Of a stretch of DNA of 64,000 nt, positions 27,624 to 36,463 are shown piece by piece. The number at the start of each line of letters is the position of its first letter. Position 1 is the stretch's first letter. Below the pieces are notes generated by a model that was not told the DNA's origin, ran no database searches, and saw only the letters and a program-made list of their open reading frames with translations. The translations under genes were made by a program, and so were the position numbers. This stretch comes from Dysgonomonas mossii (GTDB lineage Bacteria; Bacteroidota; Bacteroidia; Bacteroidales; Dysgonomonadaceae), in the NCBI RefSeq assembly GCF_004569505.1, contig NZ_SPPK01000002.1:496001-560000 (forward strand). Reading direction: 5' to 3'.

Positions 27624-30600
27624 TTATATTTCTACAATTTTACCTAATCTGATGTAACAAATATATCCTTTTATGTCGGTGTAGCCCATTTTACGGATCT
27701 GATCGGCATAATATTTCACTTGACGGATATATTTTTTGTCTTCCTTTTCGCCGAATTTATAGTCAATTACAATAACCTCCTTGCCCTTTATCATCACACG
27801 GTCGGGACGAACAAATTTGCCTTTGGGCTGTAATATCTGTATCTCGTTCAATACCTTGTATTCACCGCTATACCACGGGGCGACCAGAGGATTGGAAAGG
27901 TATTCTTCTAGTAGTCCTATTATCTTGCTCTTATCAGTAGCAGTAATCTCTCCTGCAATGTGATATTCTTCTACAGCTTTCTGTACGTCGTCAATTGTTT
28001 TTACCTTACTCACAATTTCGTGCATCAGAGTGCCATAGTCTCGTTGTCCGGTATCGGTGAAAAAGTACTTGTTTTTCAATAATAGTTTTACTCTTTCATC
28101 ATAAGGAATGCTGGATAAGCTATCTACACTGATTTCTTCTACTGATCTGTGTGTAACTTTTTTGATTGGTATATAATTTTCACCTATTTCAAAAGTCGCA
28201 GTTTCTTCATCTATGTGTTGAGACAGGTCTGTGTAAGCTTGCTTGCCATTCCCTACAGAACCGCTGTTTATTGTAGCCCATAGCAAAGACGATATATTAC
28301 TCACTTCTTCCTTCTTCGGCTTGGGAGCATAAGCTATCAGTTCGTTTTTTGCACGAGTGAAAGCCACGTACAATACATTGATATTGTCGATAAATGCATG
28401 AAGCCGCTCATCAAAATATTCGTAAGCAAAAATGGTGTTTTTTAGCTTTTGTGAATATTTTACAGGAACGAGATGTAGTCTGTTGAATGGTTCTGTCTGT
28501 GGGTGACACCACAATATTGTAGTTAGTTTATGATCTATCTCCCAGTTGCAGAAGGGAATCAGTACAACATTAAAACCCAGCCCTTTCGACTTATGTATTG
28601 TCATAATCCGTATCGCATCTTGACCATCAGGGGTAAAAATAGTTTTATTTGTACCCGTCTCGTCCCACCATCTGAGAAATGCATCCAGATCGGAAGAATT
28701 ACGAACCGTGAAATCGAGCACCATATCTAAAAACGATTGTATATATACCTGCTCATCGTTTTCCATAGCTTCACGAAATAGATTGAAGATCTCTTCCGTC
28801 ATTTCATACAATGGCAGTTCTCGTATATGGCTCAGCCTGTCCTCTATCTGTTGAGGCAGATCGTCTTTTGCCGAGAAGTATTTGAGCAGCGCCTCTTCGG
28901 CATTCATTTGCTTGCTGTATTTGAAATATTCGAAAACAGCCAAGGCCTTCAGTGATTTATCCAAAGGATTGTGCAAATGCTTTAGTAGGGCAATTATAAG
29001 TTTGATGCTCTTTGAGTTGCTTACAAACAGCGCTTCATCGGATATAATATCATAACGATATTTTGAACCCGGGTGTAGCTTTTTATATTCCAACAAGCAA
29101 TTTGCTACATCTGCTCCTTCTTTTTTTGTGCGTACTAGTATGGCAATATCTTTGAGGCTGTAACCTCTTTCCTGCAACTGTTCTATCTCGACAGGTAATT
29201 GCTCCAATACATAATTCTGCCATATATGCTCGTCAGTATCAATAAACTCTACTCTTACTCGCCCTTCGTTGTTTTTATGGCTTTCGGGTATCTCCTGATA
29301 CAGTTCGTCATAAGCTTTTGTTATCCGTGTGAGGAATGGCTTGAGCCTTGCATTATCAAGATCTTGCAATGATTTGTTGAATGTATCTTGCAGCAACGCC
29401 GAACCAATAGAAAATACTGCATTGTTGAAAGAAATAACATTGCGGGAGCTGCGCCAGTTGGTATCCAGCGTATCATGTTCTATGCCCTCGCTTCGGAAAT
29501 CTATATCGAGTTGTTCATCCAGAAGTTTCCAGTCTGAGTTTCTCCAACGATAAATACTTTGCTTTACATCACCTACTATGTAGTTTTTGTTTCCGCTGCC
29601 AAGACTATCCTTTACCAGAGGAAGAAAGTTTTGCCACTGCATGCCCGATGTGTCTTGAAACTCGTCGATCATGTAATTGTTGATTCGTTGACCAACCTTT
29701 TCGTATATAAACGGGGATTCATTGCCCTCTATGATACGGTTTAGCAGTTCGGTCGTATCCGAAATCAACATGATATTATTCTCGGTACTATATTCCCGAA
29801 TTTTTTTATCTACGTCTCCCAGTATCCCTAATGTGAAGAAGTAACGGTTTATTTCGTATGCTGTCTGATAGATCAGTGAGTTATCATAGTGGTTTATGAT
29901 GTCGCATACACAGATGTTGAGTTCAGGGTATACGCTTTCTATTTTATCCCGTGTTGCTGAACCTGTCGTTTTGGTGTACCAGCCACTAAGGTTATCCGCT
30001 AACGTGCGGAACGTATCTGTTGGTTCGGCAATCGTTCCGTTAGCCCATTTTAAGAAATTAAGAAACGGAGAGCGGGTTCCTCCTTTAAAATCTTCACCTT
30101 TTAGTCCGAAGCGAGACATTATGTTCAATGCCTTTTCTCCGATCTGCTGCGATGCTTTTTCAAAATCCCTGATAATGGTAAACAGCATATCTTTGTAGTC
30201 GGTCATCAGCTGCTTATCACTGATGTCTGTTTGCACCTGATTGCTGTATGCTTTGTAGCTTTCTTTAAATATTTCAGACGATAGGGATTGTATATCGTTG
30301 CGGATATTCCAGGTTTCTCCGTTTTCTACTTTTTCTTCTGAAAAACGGATTAACCAATCTAACAATAGTTTATTGTCTGTCTGTTCCAGATCGTACAGCA
30401 TGGAGTCGATAGCTTCGCCCAATACCTTGTTGGTATCCAGTTCTACATTGTACCCACCACCTAAGCCGATTTCACGGGTAAAAGCCCGCATTGTTTGTTG
30501 GAAAAACTTGTCGATAGTGCTTACCGAAAAAGACGAATAGTCGTGTAGGATGCGCACCAGTATATCCCGAGCCTCTTTTCTTACCTGTTCTTCGTTGTAT

Positions 30601-30860
30601 TTATATTCTTTCGAGAGAAAACTTATATGATCCGATTCCTTCCCTGTGGCGATATTTGCCAACTCTTCTATTATACGGCTTTTCATCTCGTCTGTAGCCT
30701 TATTGGTAAAGGTTACAGCCAGTATATGCCTGTATGCAAAGGGGGACGAGAAAAGCAAATTAAGATACTTCTCTGTCAGTCGGTGTGTTTTTCCCGAGCC
30801 GGCAGAGGCTTTATATACGTATAAGTTTATTTCATCATCAAATGATGCGTGATTTGACAT
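27624..30860 (-). CDS. UvrD/RecB-like helicase-nuclease (AddA/RecB type)
   Basis: 1078 residues. Superfamily 1 helicase motifs in order: motif I ASAGSGKT near residue 18, Ia VTFTNKAT, II IDEFQDTS, III GDVKQSIYRWR, V TIHKSKGLGF, VI VAFTRAKNEL. The C-terminus has a PD-(D/E)xK nuclease with RPDRV, VIDYKFG and a following Q-x3-Y. This layout is that of AddA or RecB, which process double-strand ends for recombination. No AddB or RecC partner is in the window. The start overlaps the SUI1 gene by 23 bases, so the two are coupled. Confidence 0.9.
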   Translation of the reverse strand: MSNHASFDDEINLYVYKASAGSGKTHRLTEKYLNLLFSSPFAYRHILAVTFTNKATDEMKSRIIEELANIATGKESDHISFLSKEYKYNEEQVRKEARDILVRILHDYSSFSVSTIDKFFQQTMRAFTREIGLGGGYNVELDTNKVLGEAIDSMLYDLEQTDNKLLLDWLIRFSEEKVENGETWNIRNDIQSLSSEIFKESYKAYSNQVQTDISDKQLMTDYKDMLFTIIRDFEKASQQIGEKALNIMSRFGLKGEDFKGGTRSPFLNFLKWANGTIAEPTDTFRTLADNLSGWYTKTTGSATRDKIESVYPELNICVCDIINHYDNSLIYQTAYEINRYFFTLGILGDVDKKIREYSTENNIMLISDTTELLNRIIEGNESPFIYEKVGQRINNYMIDEFQDTSGMQWQNFLPLVKDSLGSGNKNYIVGDVKQSIYRWRNSDWKLLDEQLDIDFRSEGIEHDTLDTNWRSSRNVISFNNAVFSIGSALLQDTFNKSLQDLDNARLKPFLTRITKAYDELYQEIPESHKNNEGRVRVEFIDTDEHIWQNYVLEQLPVEIEQLQERGYSLKDIAILVRTKKEGADVANCLLEYKKLHPGSKYRYDIISDEALFVSNSKSIKLIIALLKHLHNPLDKSLKALAVFEYFKYSKQMNAEEALLKYFSAKDDLPQQIEDRLSHIRELPLYEMTEEIFNLFREAMENDEQVYIQSFLDMVLDFTVRNSSDLDAFLRWWDETGTNKTIFTPDGQDAIRIMTIHKSKGLGFNVVLIPFCNWEIDHKLTTILWCHPQTEPFNRLHLVPVKYSQKLKNTIFAYEYFDERLHAFIDNINVLYVAFTRAKNELIAYAPKPKKEEVSNISSLLWATINSGSVGNGKQAYTDLSQHIDEETATFEIGENYIPIKKVTHRSVEEISVDSLSSIPYDERVKLLLKNKYFFTDTGQRDYGTLMHEIVSKVKTIDDVQKAVEEYHIAGEITATDKSKIIGLLEEYLSNPLVAPWYSGEYKVLNEIQILQPKGKFVRPDRVMIKGKEVIVIDYKFGEKEDKKYIRQVKYYADQIRKMGYTDIKGYICYIRLGKIVEI

Positions 30861-31176
30861 ACCCTTCTTTTTGGAGTAGTTCTAATACTTTGTTACGGAG
30901 ATCTCCCTGTACAATTATCTCGTGGTCTTTTGCCGATCCGCCAACACCACATTTAACCTTTAAGAATTTACCCAATTCTTCCAGATCTTCGCTTGTTCCT
31001 ACAAATCCTGTGATCAGAGTCACCGCTTTCCCTTTTCGGTTGCGCTTATCTAGCTGGATGCGTAATTGCTGTTTCTCTTTCGGGAGGGTATCTTGCTCCT
31101 CTTCCTTGTCTGTATCATATTTGAAGTCCGGATTTGTGGAATACACAACATTCAGACGGTCTTTCCAATCATTCAT
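30838..31176 (-). CDS. SUI1/YciH family translation factor-like protein
   Basis: 112 residues. The C-terminal two thirds form a SUI1 (eIF1-like) domain: VTLITGFVG, KCGVGGSAKD, EIIVQGD and a final KEGY segment. Bacterial YciH can act at the small ribosomal subunit and influence start selection, but its physiological role is not settled. The N-terminal 35 residues are charged and unstructured. It overlaps the downstream helicase gene. Confidence 0.9.
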   Translation of the reverse strand: MNDWKDRLNVVYSTNPDFKYDTDKEEEQDTLPKEKQQLRIQLDKRNRKGKAVTLITGFVGTSEDLEELGKFLKVKCGVGGSAKDHEIIVQGDLRNKVLELLQKEGYVKSRII

Positions 31177-31197
31177 ATCGATGGTATTTGTTCATTA

Positions 31198-31205
31198 CAA
31201 AAATA
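31198..31205 (-). promoter_or_regulatory. -7 box for the SUI1-helicase operon
   Basis: Minus-strand TATTTTTG, an exact TAnnTTTG match 21 bases before the start at 31176. Confidence 0.45.
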
Positions 31206-31232
31206 CGGATTATTTCAGGTAGATGTATAAAA

Positions 31233-31832
31233 CTACCACTTATTCATGTGTATTTTCTTTTCGTCATACTTATCTTTTACCGAATGGTTTCCCATCGGGT
31301 AGCCTATTGGTATTACTACCAGTGGTAGAACTTGTGCTGGCATATTCGTATGTTTTATCACTGTAGTCATTCTGTCCCGATAGGGGTAAGCGGCAGTCCA
31401 CACGCCGCCGAGCTCCATCGCTTCGGCGGCTAGAAGAATATTTTCTGTTGCAGCCGAACAATCTAGATACCAGTACGAAGAGCGGATGGTATCTCCACAA
31501 ACAACAATTGCCATTGGCGCTTGAGATAGCATTTTGGCTGTAGGTAGTTCTTCTGCCATTTTATCCAATATAGCCCTGTCATTTATAATCACAAATTCCC
31601 ACGGACGGGTGTCTTTTCCCGAAGGTGCAGACATACCGGCCTTTATTAGTGCCTGAACATCTTCATCCGAAACAGGTCTGTCTTTGATAAAACTGCGTAC
31701 ACTTTTTCTGTTATAGATTGCAGATAAGGCGGCCTCCTTTTTTGTTATTTGCTTTTCATCTTTTTGAGAACAACTCATAAAAGAGATACTACAAATAGTT
31801 ATGAGACCGAAAAGTATATACTTTTTATTCAT
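31233..31832 (-). CDS. Lipoprotein nitroreductase-family protein
   Basis: 199 residues. A lipoprotein signal (lipobox near FMSC, about Cys21) precedes a nitroreductase domain: YNRKSVRSF with the FMN-phosphate Arg residues, APSGKDTRPWEF, and GGVWTAAYPY, ending GYP. Nitroreductases are usually cytoplasmic FMN enzymes that use NAD(P)H; here the protein should be exported and lipid-anchored, so its electron donor is unclear. Own promoter, no operon partner. Confidence 0.85.
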   Translation of the reverse strand: MNKKYILFGLITICSISFMSCSQKDEKQITKKEAALSAIYNRKSVRSFIKDRPVSDEDVQALIKAGMSAPSGKDTRPWEFVIINDRAILDKMAEELPTAKMLSQAPMAIVVCGDTIRSSYWYLDCSAATENILLAAEAMELGGVWTAAYPYRDRMTTVIKHTNMPAQVLPLVVIPIGYPMGNHSVKDKYDEKKIHMNKW

Positions 31833-31863
31833 ATTTGGCAGATGTTTTATTGTTGAAGTATTG

Positions 31864-31871
31864 CAAAGATA
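31864..31871 (-). promoter_or_regulatory. -7 box for the nitroreductase gene
   Basis: Minus-strand TATCTTTG, exact consensus match, 31 bases before the start at 31832. Confidence 0.45.
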
Positions 31872-31905
31872 TAAATTAATTTTTATGGATTTTAGCGAAA
31901 AGAAA

Positions 31906-31933
31906 AGGCTGAGTAAAAGTAATTACTCAGCCT
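31906..31933 (-). terminator. Terminator of gdhA
   Basis: Perfect 11-base stem AGGCTGAGTAA (31906-31916) and TTACTCAGCCT (31923-31933), 6-base loop, followed on the minus strand by TTTCTTTT. Confidence 0.85.
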
Positions 31934-31953
31934 CTTTTATTCATAAAACGGCT

Positions 31954-33288
31954 TTATACGATGCCTTGAGCCATTACGGCTTTAGCAACTTTCATAAATC
32001 CGGCTATGTTAGCACCTTTTACATAGTTTACATATCCGTCTTTTTCTGTACCGTATTTCACGCAATTTTCGTGGATATTCTGCATAATCCATTTCAGCTT
32101 CTTATCAACTTCCTCAGCAGACCAGCTTATGCGCTCCGAGTTTTGTGTCATTTCCAATCCCGATACAGAAACACCTCCGGCGTTTGCCGCTTTACCCGGT
32201 GCATAGAGTAGTTTCGCTTGTTGGAATACTTCTATAGCCTCAGGTGTAGATGGCATATTAGCTCCTTCCGATATTGCGATAACACCATTTGCCACCAGTT
32301 TCTTAGCATCCTCTCCGTTTATTTCATTCTGTGTTGCCGATGGTAATGCGATATCGCCTTTTTCTCCCCAAGGGCGTGCATTCGGAACATACTTGCAACC
32401 GTATGTTTCTGCATATTCGCTGATACGGCCTCTGTAAAGCTCTTTCAACTCTTTTACATACTCCAGTTTTTCGGTTGTTATTCCTTCCGGATCGTAGATG
32501 TACCCGTTAGAGTCTGATAATGTAACAGGTATTGCTCCCAGCTCTATCAGTTTTTCGCAAGTATATTGCGCTACATTTCCTGAACCTGAAACAAGACATT
32601 TTTTACCTTTTATGTCAATGTTTTTTGTTTTCAACATTTCGAGCAGGAAATATACATTTCCGTAACCTGTAGCCTCGGGGCGAATGAGCGAACCACCGAA
32701 TGTAAGCCCTTTACCTGTGAATGTTCCTGTAAATTCACGAGCCAATTTGCGGTACATTCCGAAGAAATAACCTACTTCGCGACCACCTACGCCTATATCT
32801 CCTGCCGGAACGTCTGTGTCGGGGCCAATGTTGCGCCAAAGTTCGAGCATAAAAGCCTGACAGAAGCGCATGATTTCTGCGGTAGATTTCCCTTTGGGAC
32901 TAAAGTCTGAACCTCCCTTTGCTCCTCCCATCGGAAGCGTAGTGAGCGAGTTTTTAAACGTTTGCTCAAAAGCAAGGAACTTCAATATAGACGGATTTAC
33001 AGAGGCGTGTAAGCGTAAGCCGCCTTTGTATGGGCCTATGGCATTGCAATGTTGTATGCGGTATCCCATGTTGGTATGCGTGTTGCCTTTGTCGTCAACC
33101 CACGTTACACGGAAAGAAAAGATACGATCAGGAATGCATAGTCTTTCTATTAAGTTTGCCTTCTCAAATTCAGGGTGTTGATTGTAAATCTCCTCAATGG
33201 ATTCTAATACTTCCTGAACAGCCTGAAGATACTCAGGTTCGTTCGGAAATCTGCGTTTTAAGTCTTGTAATACTAATTCTACCTTCAT
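31954..33288 (-). CDS. gdhA: NADP-type glutamate dehydrogenase
   Basis: 444 residues from the ATG at 33288; the frame runs 25 codons further upstream into AT-rich leader that does not look coding, and the family begins near this Met. Motifs: GPYKGGLR, KNSLTTLPMGGAKGG with the catalytic-site Lys, DIGVGGREVGY, and the Rossmann segment VSGSGNVAQY. It interconverts 2-oxoglutarate plus ammonia and glutamate. Length and sequence match the hexameric, NADP-type enzyme used for ammonia assimilation; cofactor preference is inferred. Confidence 0.95.
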   Translation of the reverse strand: MKVELVLQDLKRRFPNEPEYLQAVQEVLESIEEIYNQHPEFEKANLIERLCIPDRIFSFRVTWVDDKGNTHTNMGYRIQHCNAIGPYKGGLRLHASVNPSILKFLAFEQTFKNSLTTLPMGGAKGGSDFSPKGKSTAEIMRFCQAFMLELWRNIGPDTDVPAGDIGVGGREVGYFFGMYRKLAREFTGTFTGKGLTFGGSLIRPEATGYGNVYFLLEMLKTKNIDIKGKKCLVSGSGNVAQYTCEKLIELGAIPVTLSDSNGYIYDPEGITTEKLEYVKELKELYRGRISEYAETYGCKYVPNARPWGEKGDIALPSATQNEINGEDAKKLVANGVIAISEGANMPSTPEAIEVFQQAKLLYAPGKAANAGGVSVSGLEMTQNSERISWSAEEVDKKLKWIMQNIHENCVKYGTEKDGYVNYVKGANIAGFMKVAKAVMAQGIV

Positions 33289-33320
33289 TATAAAAAATGG
33301 ATTTTGATTTATGGATGCCA

Positions 33321-33328
33321 CAAATATA
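33321..33328 (-). promoter_or_regulatory. -7 box for gdhA
   Basis: Minus-strand TATATTTG, exact TAnnTTTG match, 32 bases before the gdhA start. Its position also supports the ATG at 33288. Confidence 0.45.
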
Positions 33329-33455
33329 TGAAAAAAATGTCTATTTGTTAAAAAATATAACATAAACGTGACAGTTTTTCAAAATAGAAGGATTGAGATA
33401 AATAAATTTACCTCATATAATACCGTCTCGAATGTTTTTAATATTGTTTTTTTCT

Positions 33456-33463
33456 TATTTTTG
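33456..33463 (+). promoter_or_regulatory. -7 box for rfbB and following genes
   Basis: TATTTTTG, exact match, 29 bases before the rfbB ATG. Confidence 0.45.
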
Positions 33464-33492
33464 TGATGAATAATAAATAAGAATATAAAACA

Positions 33493-34629
33493 ATGACATA
33501 CTTGATCACAGGCGGAGCTGGATTTATAGGCTCGAATTTTGTGAAACGCATGTTGGCGACACATCCCGAAGCAAAACTCGTTATATTTGATGCACTTACA
33601 TACGCCGGAAATCTTGGAACTCTGGCTGAGGAGCTGAAAGATTCCCGCGTAACATTCGTAAAGGGAGATATCTGTGATAAAAATATTACAGAGAAAGTTT
33701 TTTCGGATCATCAGATAGACTTTGTTGTCAACTTTGCGGCAGAGAGTCATGTGGATAGAAGTATCGAGAATCCTCAATTATTTTTACAGGTGAATATTCT
33801 TGGTACTCAGAATTTGTTGGATACAGCAAGAAAGTTTTGGACTATAGGCAAAGATGAAAATAATTATCCGATTTGGCGCGAAGGGGTGAAATTTTTGCAG
33901 GTATCTACAGATGAAGTATACGGATCGTTAGGCGAAGAAGGTTACTTTACAGAAGAAACGCCTTTAGATCCGCGTTCTCCTTATAGTGCAGCAAAAACAG
34001 GTGGCGACCTGATTGTAAAAGCTTATGGCGAAACTTATAAGATGCCGATTAATATAACCCGCTGTTCGAATAATTACGGGCCATTCCATTTTCCTGAAAA
34101 GCTTATTCCTCTGATTATACGCAATATTCTGGCAGGACAGCAACTTCCGGTATATGGTGATGGTAGCAATGTGCGAGATTGGTTATACGTGGACGACCAT
34201 TGTAAGGCTATCGATATTGTTCTGCACAAAGGACGTGTAGGCGAAGTGTACAATATAGGAGGGCATAACGAACGAAAAAATATCGAGATCGTTAAACTGG
34301 TAATAAAAACAATACACGATATTATGGAGAAGGAGCCTAAGTATTGTGACGTATTGAAGAAAAAAGACGTGGCTGCTGATGGAAGTATCGATATAAGTTG
34401 GATCAACGACAATCTCATCTCTTTTGTGAAAGACCGTCAGGGACATGACCAACGTTATGCTATTGATCCGGCTAAAATATCGAACGAACTGGGATGGTTG
34501 CCTGAGACGACCTTCGATAATGGTATTGTGAAAACAATATATTGGTATCTCGACAATCAAACTTGGGTTGAAGAAGTTACTTCGGGCGACTATATGAAGT
34601 ATTACGAACAAATGTACGGAAACAGATAA
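33493..34629 (+). CDS. rfbB: dTDP-glucose 4,6-dehydratase
   Basis: 378 residues of the extended short-chain dehydrogenase family. NAD-binding TGGAGFIGSNF at the N-terminus, the catalytic STDEVYG motif, YSAAKTGGD with the Tyr-x3-Lys pair, and RCSNNYGPF. It makes dTDP-4-keto-6-deoxyglucose, a precursor of rhamnose and other deoxy sugars. The other rml/rfb genes are not adjacent. It begins a run of plus-strand genes with short gaps ending at 38505. Confidence 0.95.
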   Translation: MTYLITGGAGFIGSNFVKRMLATHPEAKLVIFDALTYAGNLGTLAEELKDSRVTFVKGDICDKNITEKVFSDHQIDFVVNFAAESHVDRSIENPQLFLQVNILGTQNLLDTARKFWTIGKDENNYPIWREGVKFLQVSTDEVYGSLGEEGYFTEETPLDPRSPYSAAKTGGDLIVKAYGETYKMPINITRCSNNYGPFHFPEKLIPLIIRNILAGQQLPVYGDGSNVRDWLYVDDHCKAIDIVLHKGRVGEVYNIGGHNERKNIEIVKLVIKTIHDIMEKEPKYCDVLKKKDVAADGSIDISWINDNLISFVKDRQGHDQRYAIDPAKISNELGWLPETTFDNGIVKTIYWYLDNQTWVEEVTSGDYMKYYEQMYGNR

Positions 34630-34651
34630 ATATATTTCTGATTAATTATTT

Positions 34652-35401
34652 ATGGAGCGCCTAAAATCTATATTGGCAGATAAAGTGCTTGACCTATCCT
34701 CAGGAAACGGGGAAGAAGTGAAGGCAAAAATAGAAAAGATACAACACTTTCGTGATTTCGCGAATGCTTTGAAGTCTTTTATGATCAAATATCCGGCTAT
34801 AGAAGACGAGTTGATATCTATGGTTGAGAGCGGAGACTTTGACACAAAAGTGGCTTCATCACGTGTAGATACAATTATCCGTCTTGCTGATACCGAAAGG
34901 GCGCAAGCCGGTAAGTTTACACCTCAGATTGTTGAGCCGACTAGTGCAGAAAATCAATTACCGTTGGATGAAAACGAAGAGTCGGCGGTAGAAGATAGCT
35001 ATATCAATCCTGATGATATTCCGATGGAGATATACGAGGGTGAAGAAGAAACGTTGGTTCAGACTGAAGATGTAGACTTTGAGGAGATCGAGTCTATTTC
35101 GGAAGAAGTTGAAAAAGGTTACGTTCCTTTTGAAGATGTGAAAAGCGAAGAGCATGTTGATATAGACGGAAGTCGTGAAAGCGAAGAGGACGACATCCTC
35201 GATATAAGCGAAGAGGAAAAGGCCGCAAAAAGAAAGCAGACAATCTGCAGAGTTTTGCAAATAGTCGGTATTATTCTTGCTGTAATAGCTTTAATATTTA
35301 TCATCAAATTCATCATGACCCATTGGCAGACAGTTCTCATTGTTCTTGGAATTGTTGTCGCACTGGGTATATTAATTTTCTGGCTGAAGCGAAAGCGTTG
35401 A
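34652..35401 (+). CDS. Acidic membrane protein of unknown function
   Basis: 249 residues: a helical N-terminal 90 residues, a long very acidic central region (about 95-195, rich in Glu and Asp), a short basic stretch, then two adjacent membrane helices (about 202-221 and 225-243) ending in LKRKR. No signal peptide, so the large N-terminal part probably stays in the cytoplasm. I do not recognise a domain. It lies between rfbB and murB, 22 and 33 bases away, suggesting an envelope-related role. Confidence 0.7.
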   Translation: MERLKSILADKVLDLSSGNGEEVKAKIEKIQHFRDFANALKSFMIKYPAIEDELISMVESGDFDTKVASSRVDTIIRLADTERAQAGKFTPQIVEPTSAENQLPLDENEESAVEDSYINPDDIPMEIYEGEEETLVQTEDVDFEEIESISEEVEKGYVPFEDVKSEEHVDIDGSRESEEDDILDISEEEKAAKRKQTICRVLQIVGIILAVIALIFIIKFIMTHWQTVLIVLGIVVALGILIFWLKRKR

Positions 35402-35434
35402 TACCGGATTTATGTAGAATCAATAATTCCTGAA

Positions 35435-36442
35435 ATGGACTATTATAGGCAAACCCAATTAAAAGATTACAATTCATTAAAAACAGAAGCTCAAGCAAAG
35501 ATTTTTTGCAAGCCCACTACAATCGAAGAGCTTCGCAAGTGTTTATCTGATTACCCGGACGAAAAAAAGCTAATAATAGGTGGCGGTTGCAACCTGTTTT
35601 TTACCAAAGACTTTGATGGACTGGTGATTTATCCTCATATCAAAGGGCTTCGTGAAATATCAGACGATGATGACGAAGACGATGATGTGTTTCTGGAAGT
35701 CAATGCTTCCGAAAACTGGGATGAACTCGTCGCTTATTGTGTTGAACGTGGTTTCGTAGGGCTCGAAAATCTTTCGCTGATTCCCGGTACAGTAGGTGCA
35801 GCACCTATACAAAACATAGGCGCTTATGGGGCTGAAGTAAAAGATGTGATACGAGAAGTTGTTGCAATAGATATGGAGACAGGGAAGATTGTTTCGTTTT
35901 CGAACGCGGAATGTGAGTTCGGATATCGTGACAGTATCTTCAAAAGGACAAATAAATATTTGATAGTATCCGTTGTTATCCACCTGAAACGTTCTTTCGT
36001 GTACACCCCCAAATATGCAGACCTGAATAAAGAACTGGAGGAAATAGAAGAACCTACAGTTGAGGATGTACGCAATGCTGTTATACGTGTTCGTCAAAGA
36101 AAATTGCCGGATGAAAGGGTACTGCCAAATGCCGGAAGTTTCTTTAAGAATCCGTATATAACAAAAGAAGCTGCAGATAAGATTCTATTGGAATATCCGA
36201 CTCTGCCTGTTTTTCCATATAAAGATGGGTTGGTAAAAACATCTGCCGCATTTCTTATTGACAAAGCAGGATATAAAGGAAAAAGAATAGGCGACGTGGG
36301 AACATATCCTAATCAGCCGCTTATTATAGTCAATTATGGCACAACCGATGGAAACGACATCGTCAGTTTTATGAAAGAAGTGCAGGGGGCAGTGAACGAT
36401 AAATTTGGTATCGAGCTTGAACCCGAAGTTAGAATTTATTAA
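35435..36442 (+). CDS. murB: UDP-N-acetylenolpyruvoylglucosamine reductase
   Basis: 335 residues. FAD-binding segments IGGGCNLFF and SLIPGTVGAAPIQNIGAYG, the YRDS motif, the catalytic Ser in NAGSFFKNP and the final Glu in LEPEVRIY. It catalyses the NADPH-dependent second committed step of peptidoglycan precursor synthesis. murA follows 21 bases later, so the two first steps are encoded together. Confidence 0.96.
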   Translation: MDYYRQTQLKDYNSLKTEAQAKIFCKPTTIEELRKCLSDYPDEKKLIIGGGCNLFFTKDFDGLVIYPHIKGLREISDDDDEDDDVFLEVNASENWDELVAYCVERGFVGLENLSLIPGTVGAAPIQNIGAYGAEVKDVIREVVAIDMETGKIVSFSNAECEFGYRDSIFKRTNKYLIVSVVIHLKRSFVYTPKYADLNKELEEIEEPTVEDVRNAVIRVRQRKLPDERVLPNAGSFFKNPYITKEAADKILLEYPTLPVFPYKDGLVKTSAAFLIDKAGYKGKRIGDVGTYPNQPLIIVNYGTTDGNDIVSFMKEVQGAVNDKFGIELEPEVRIY

Positions 36443-36463
36443 AAAATTATATTAGCTAAAAAC

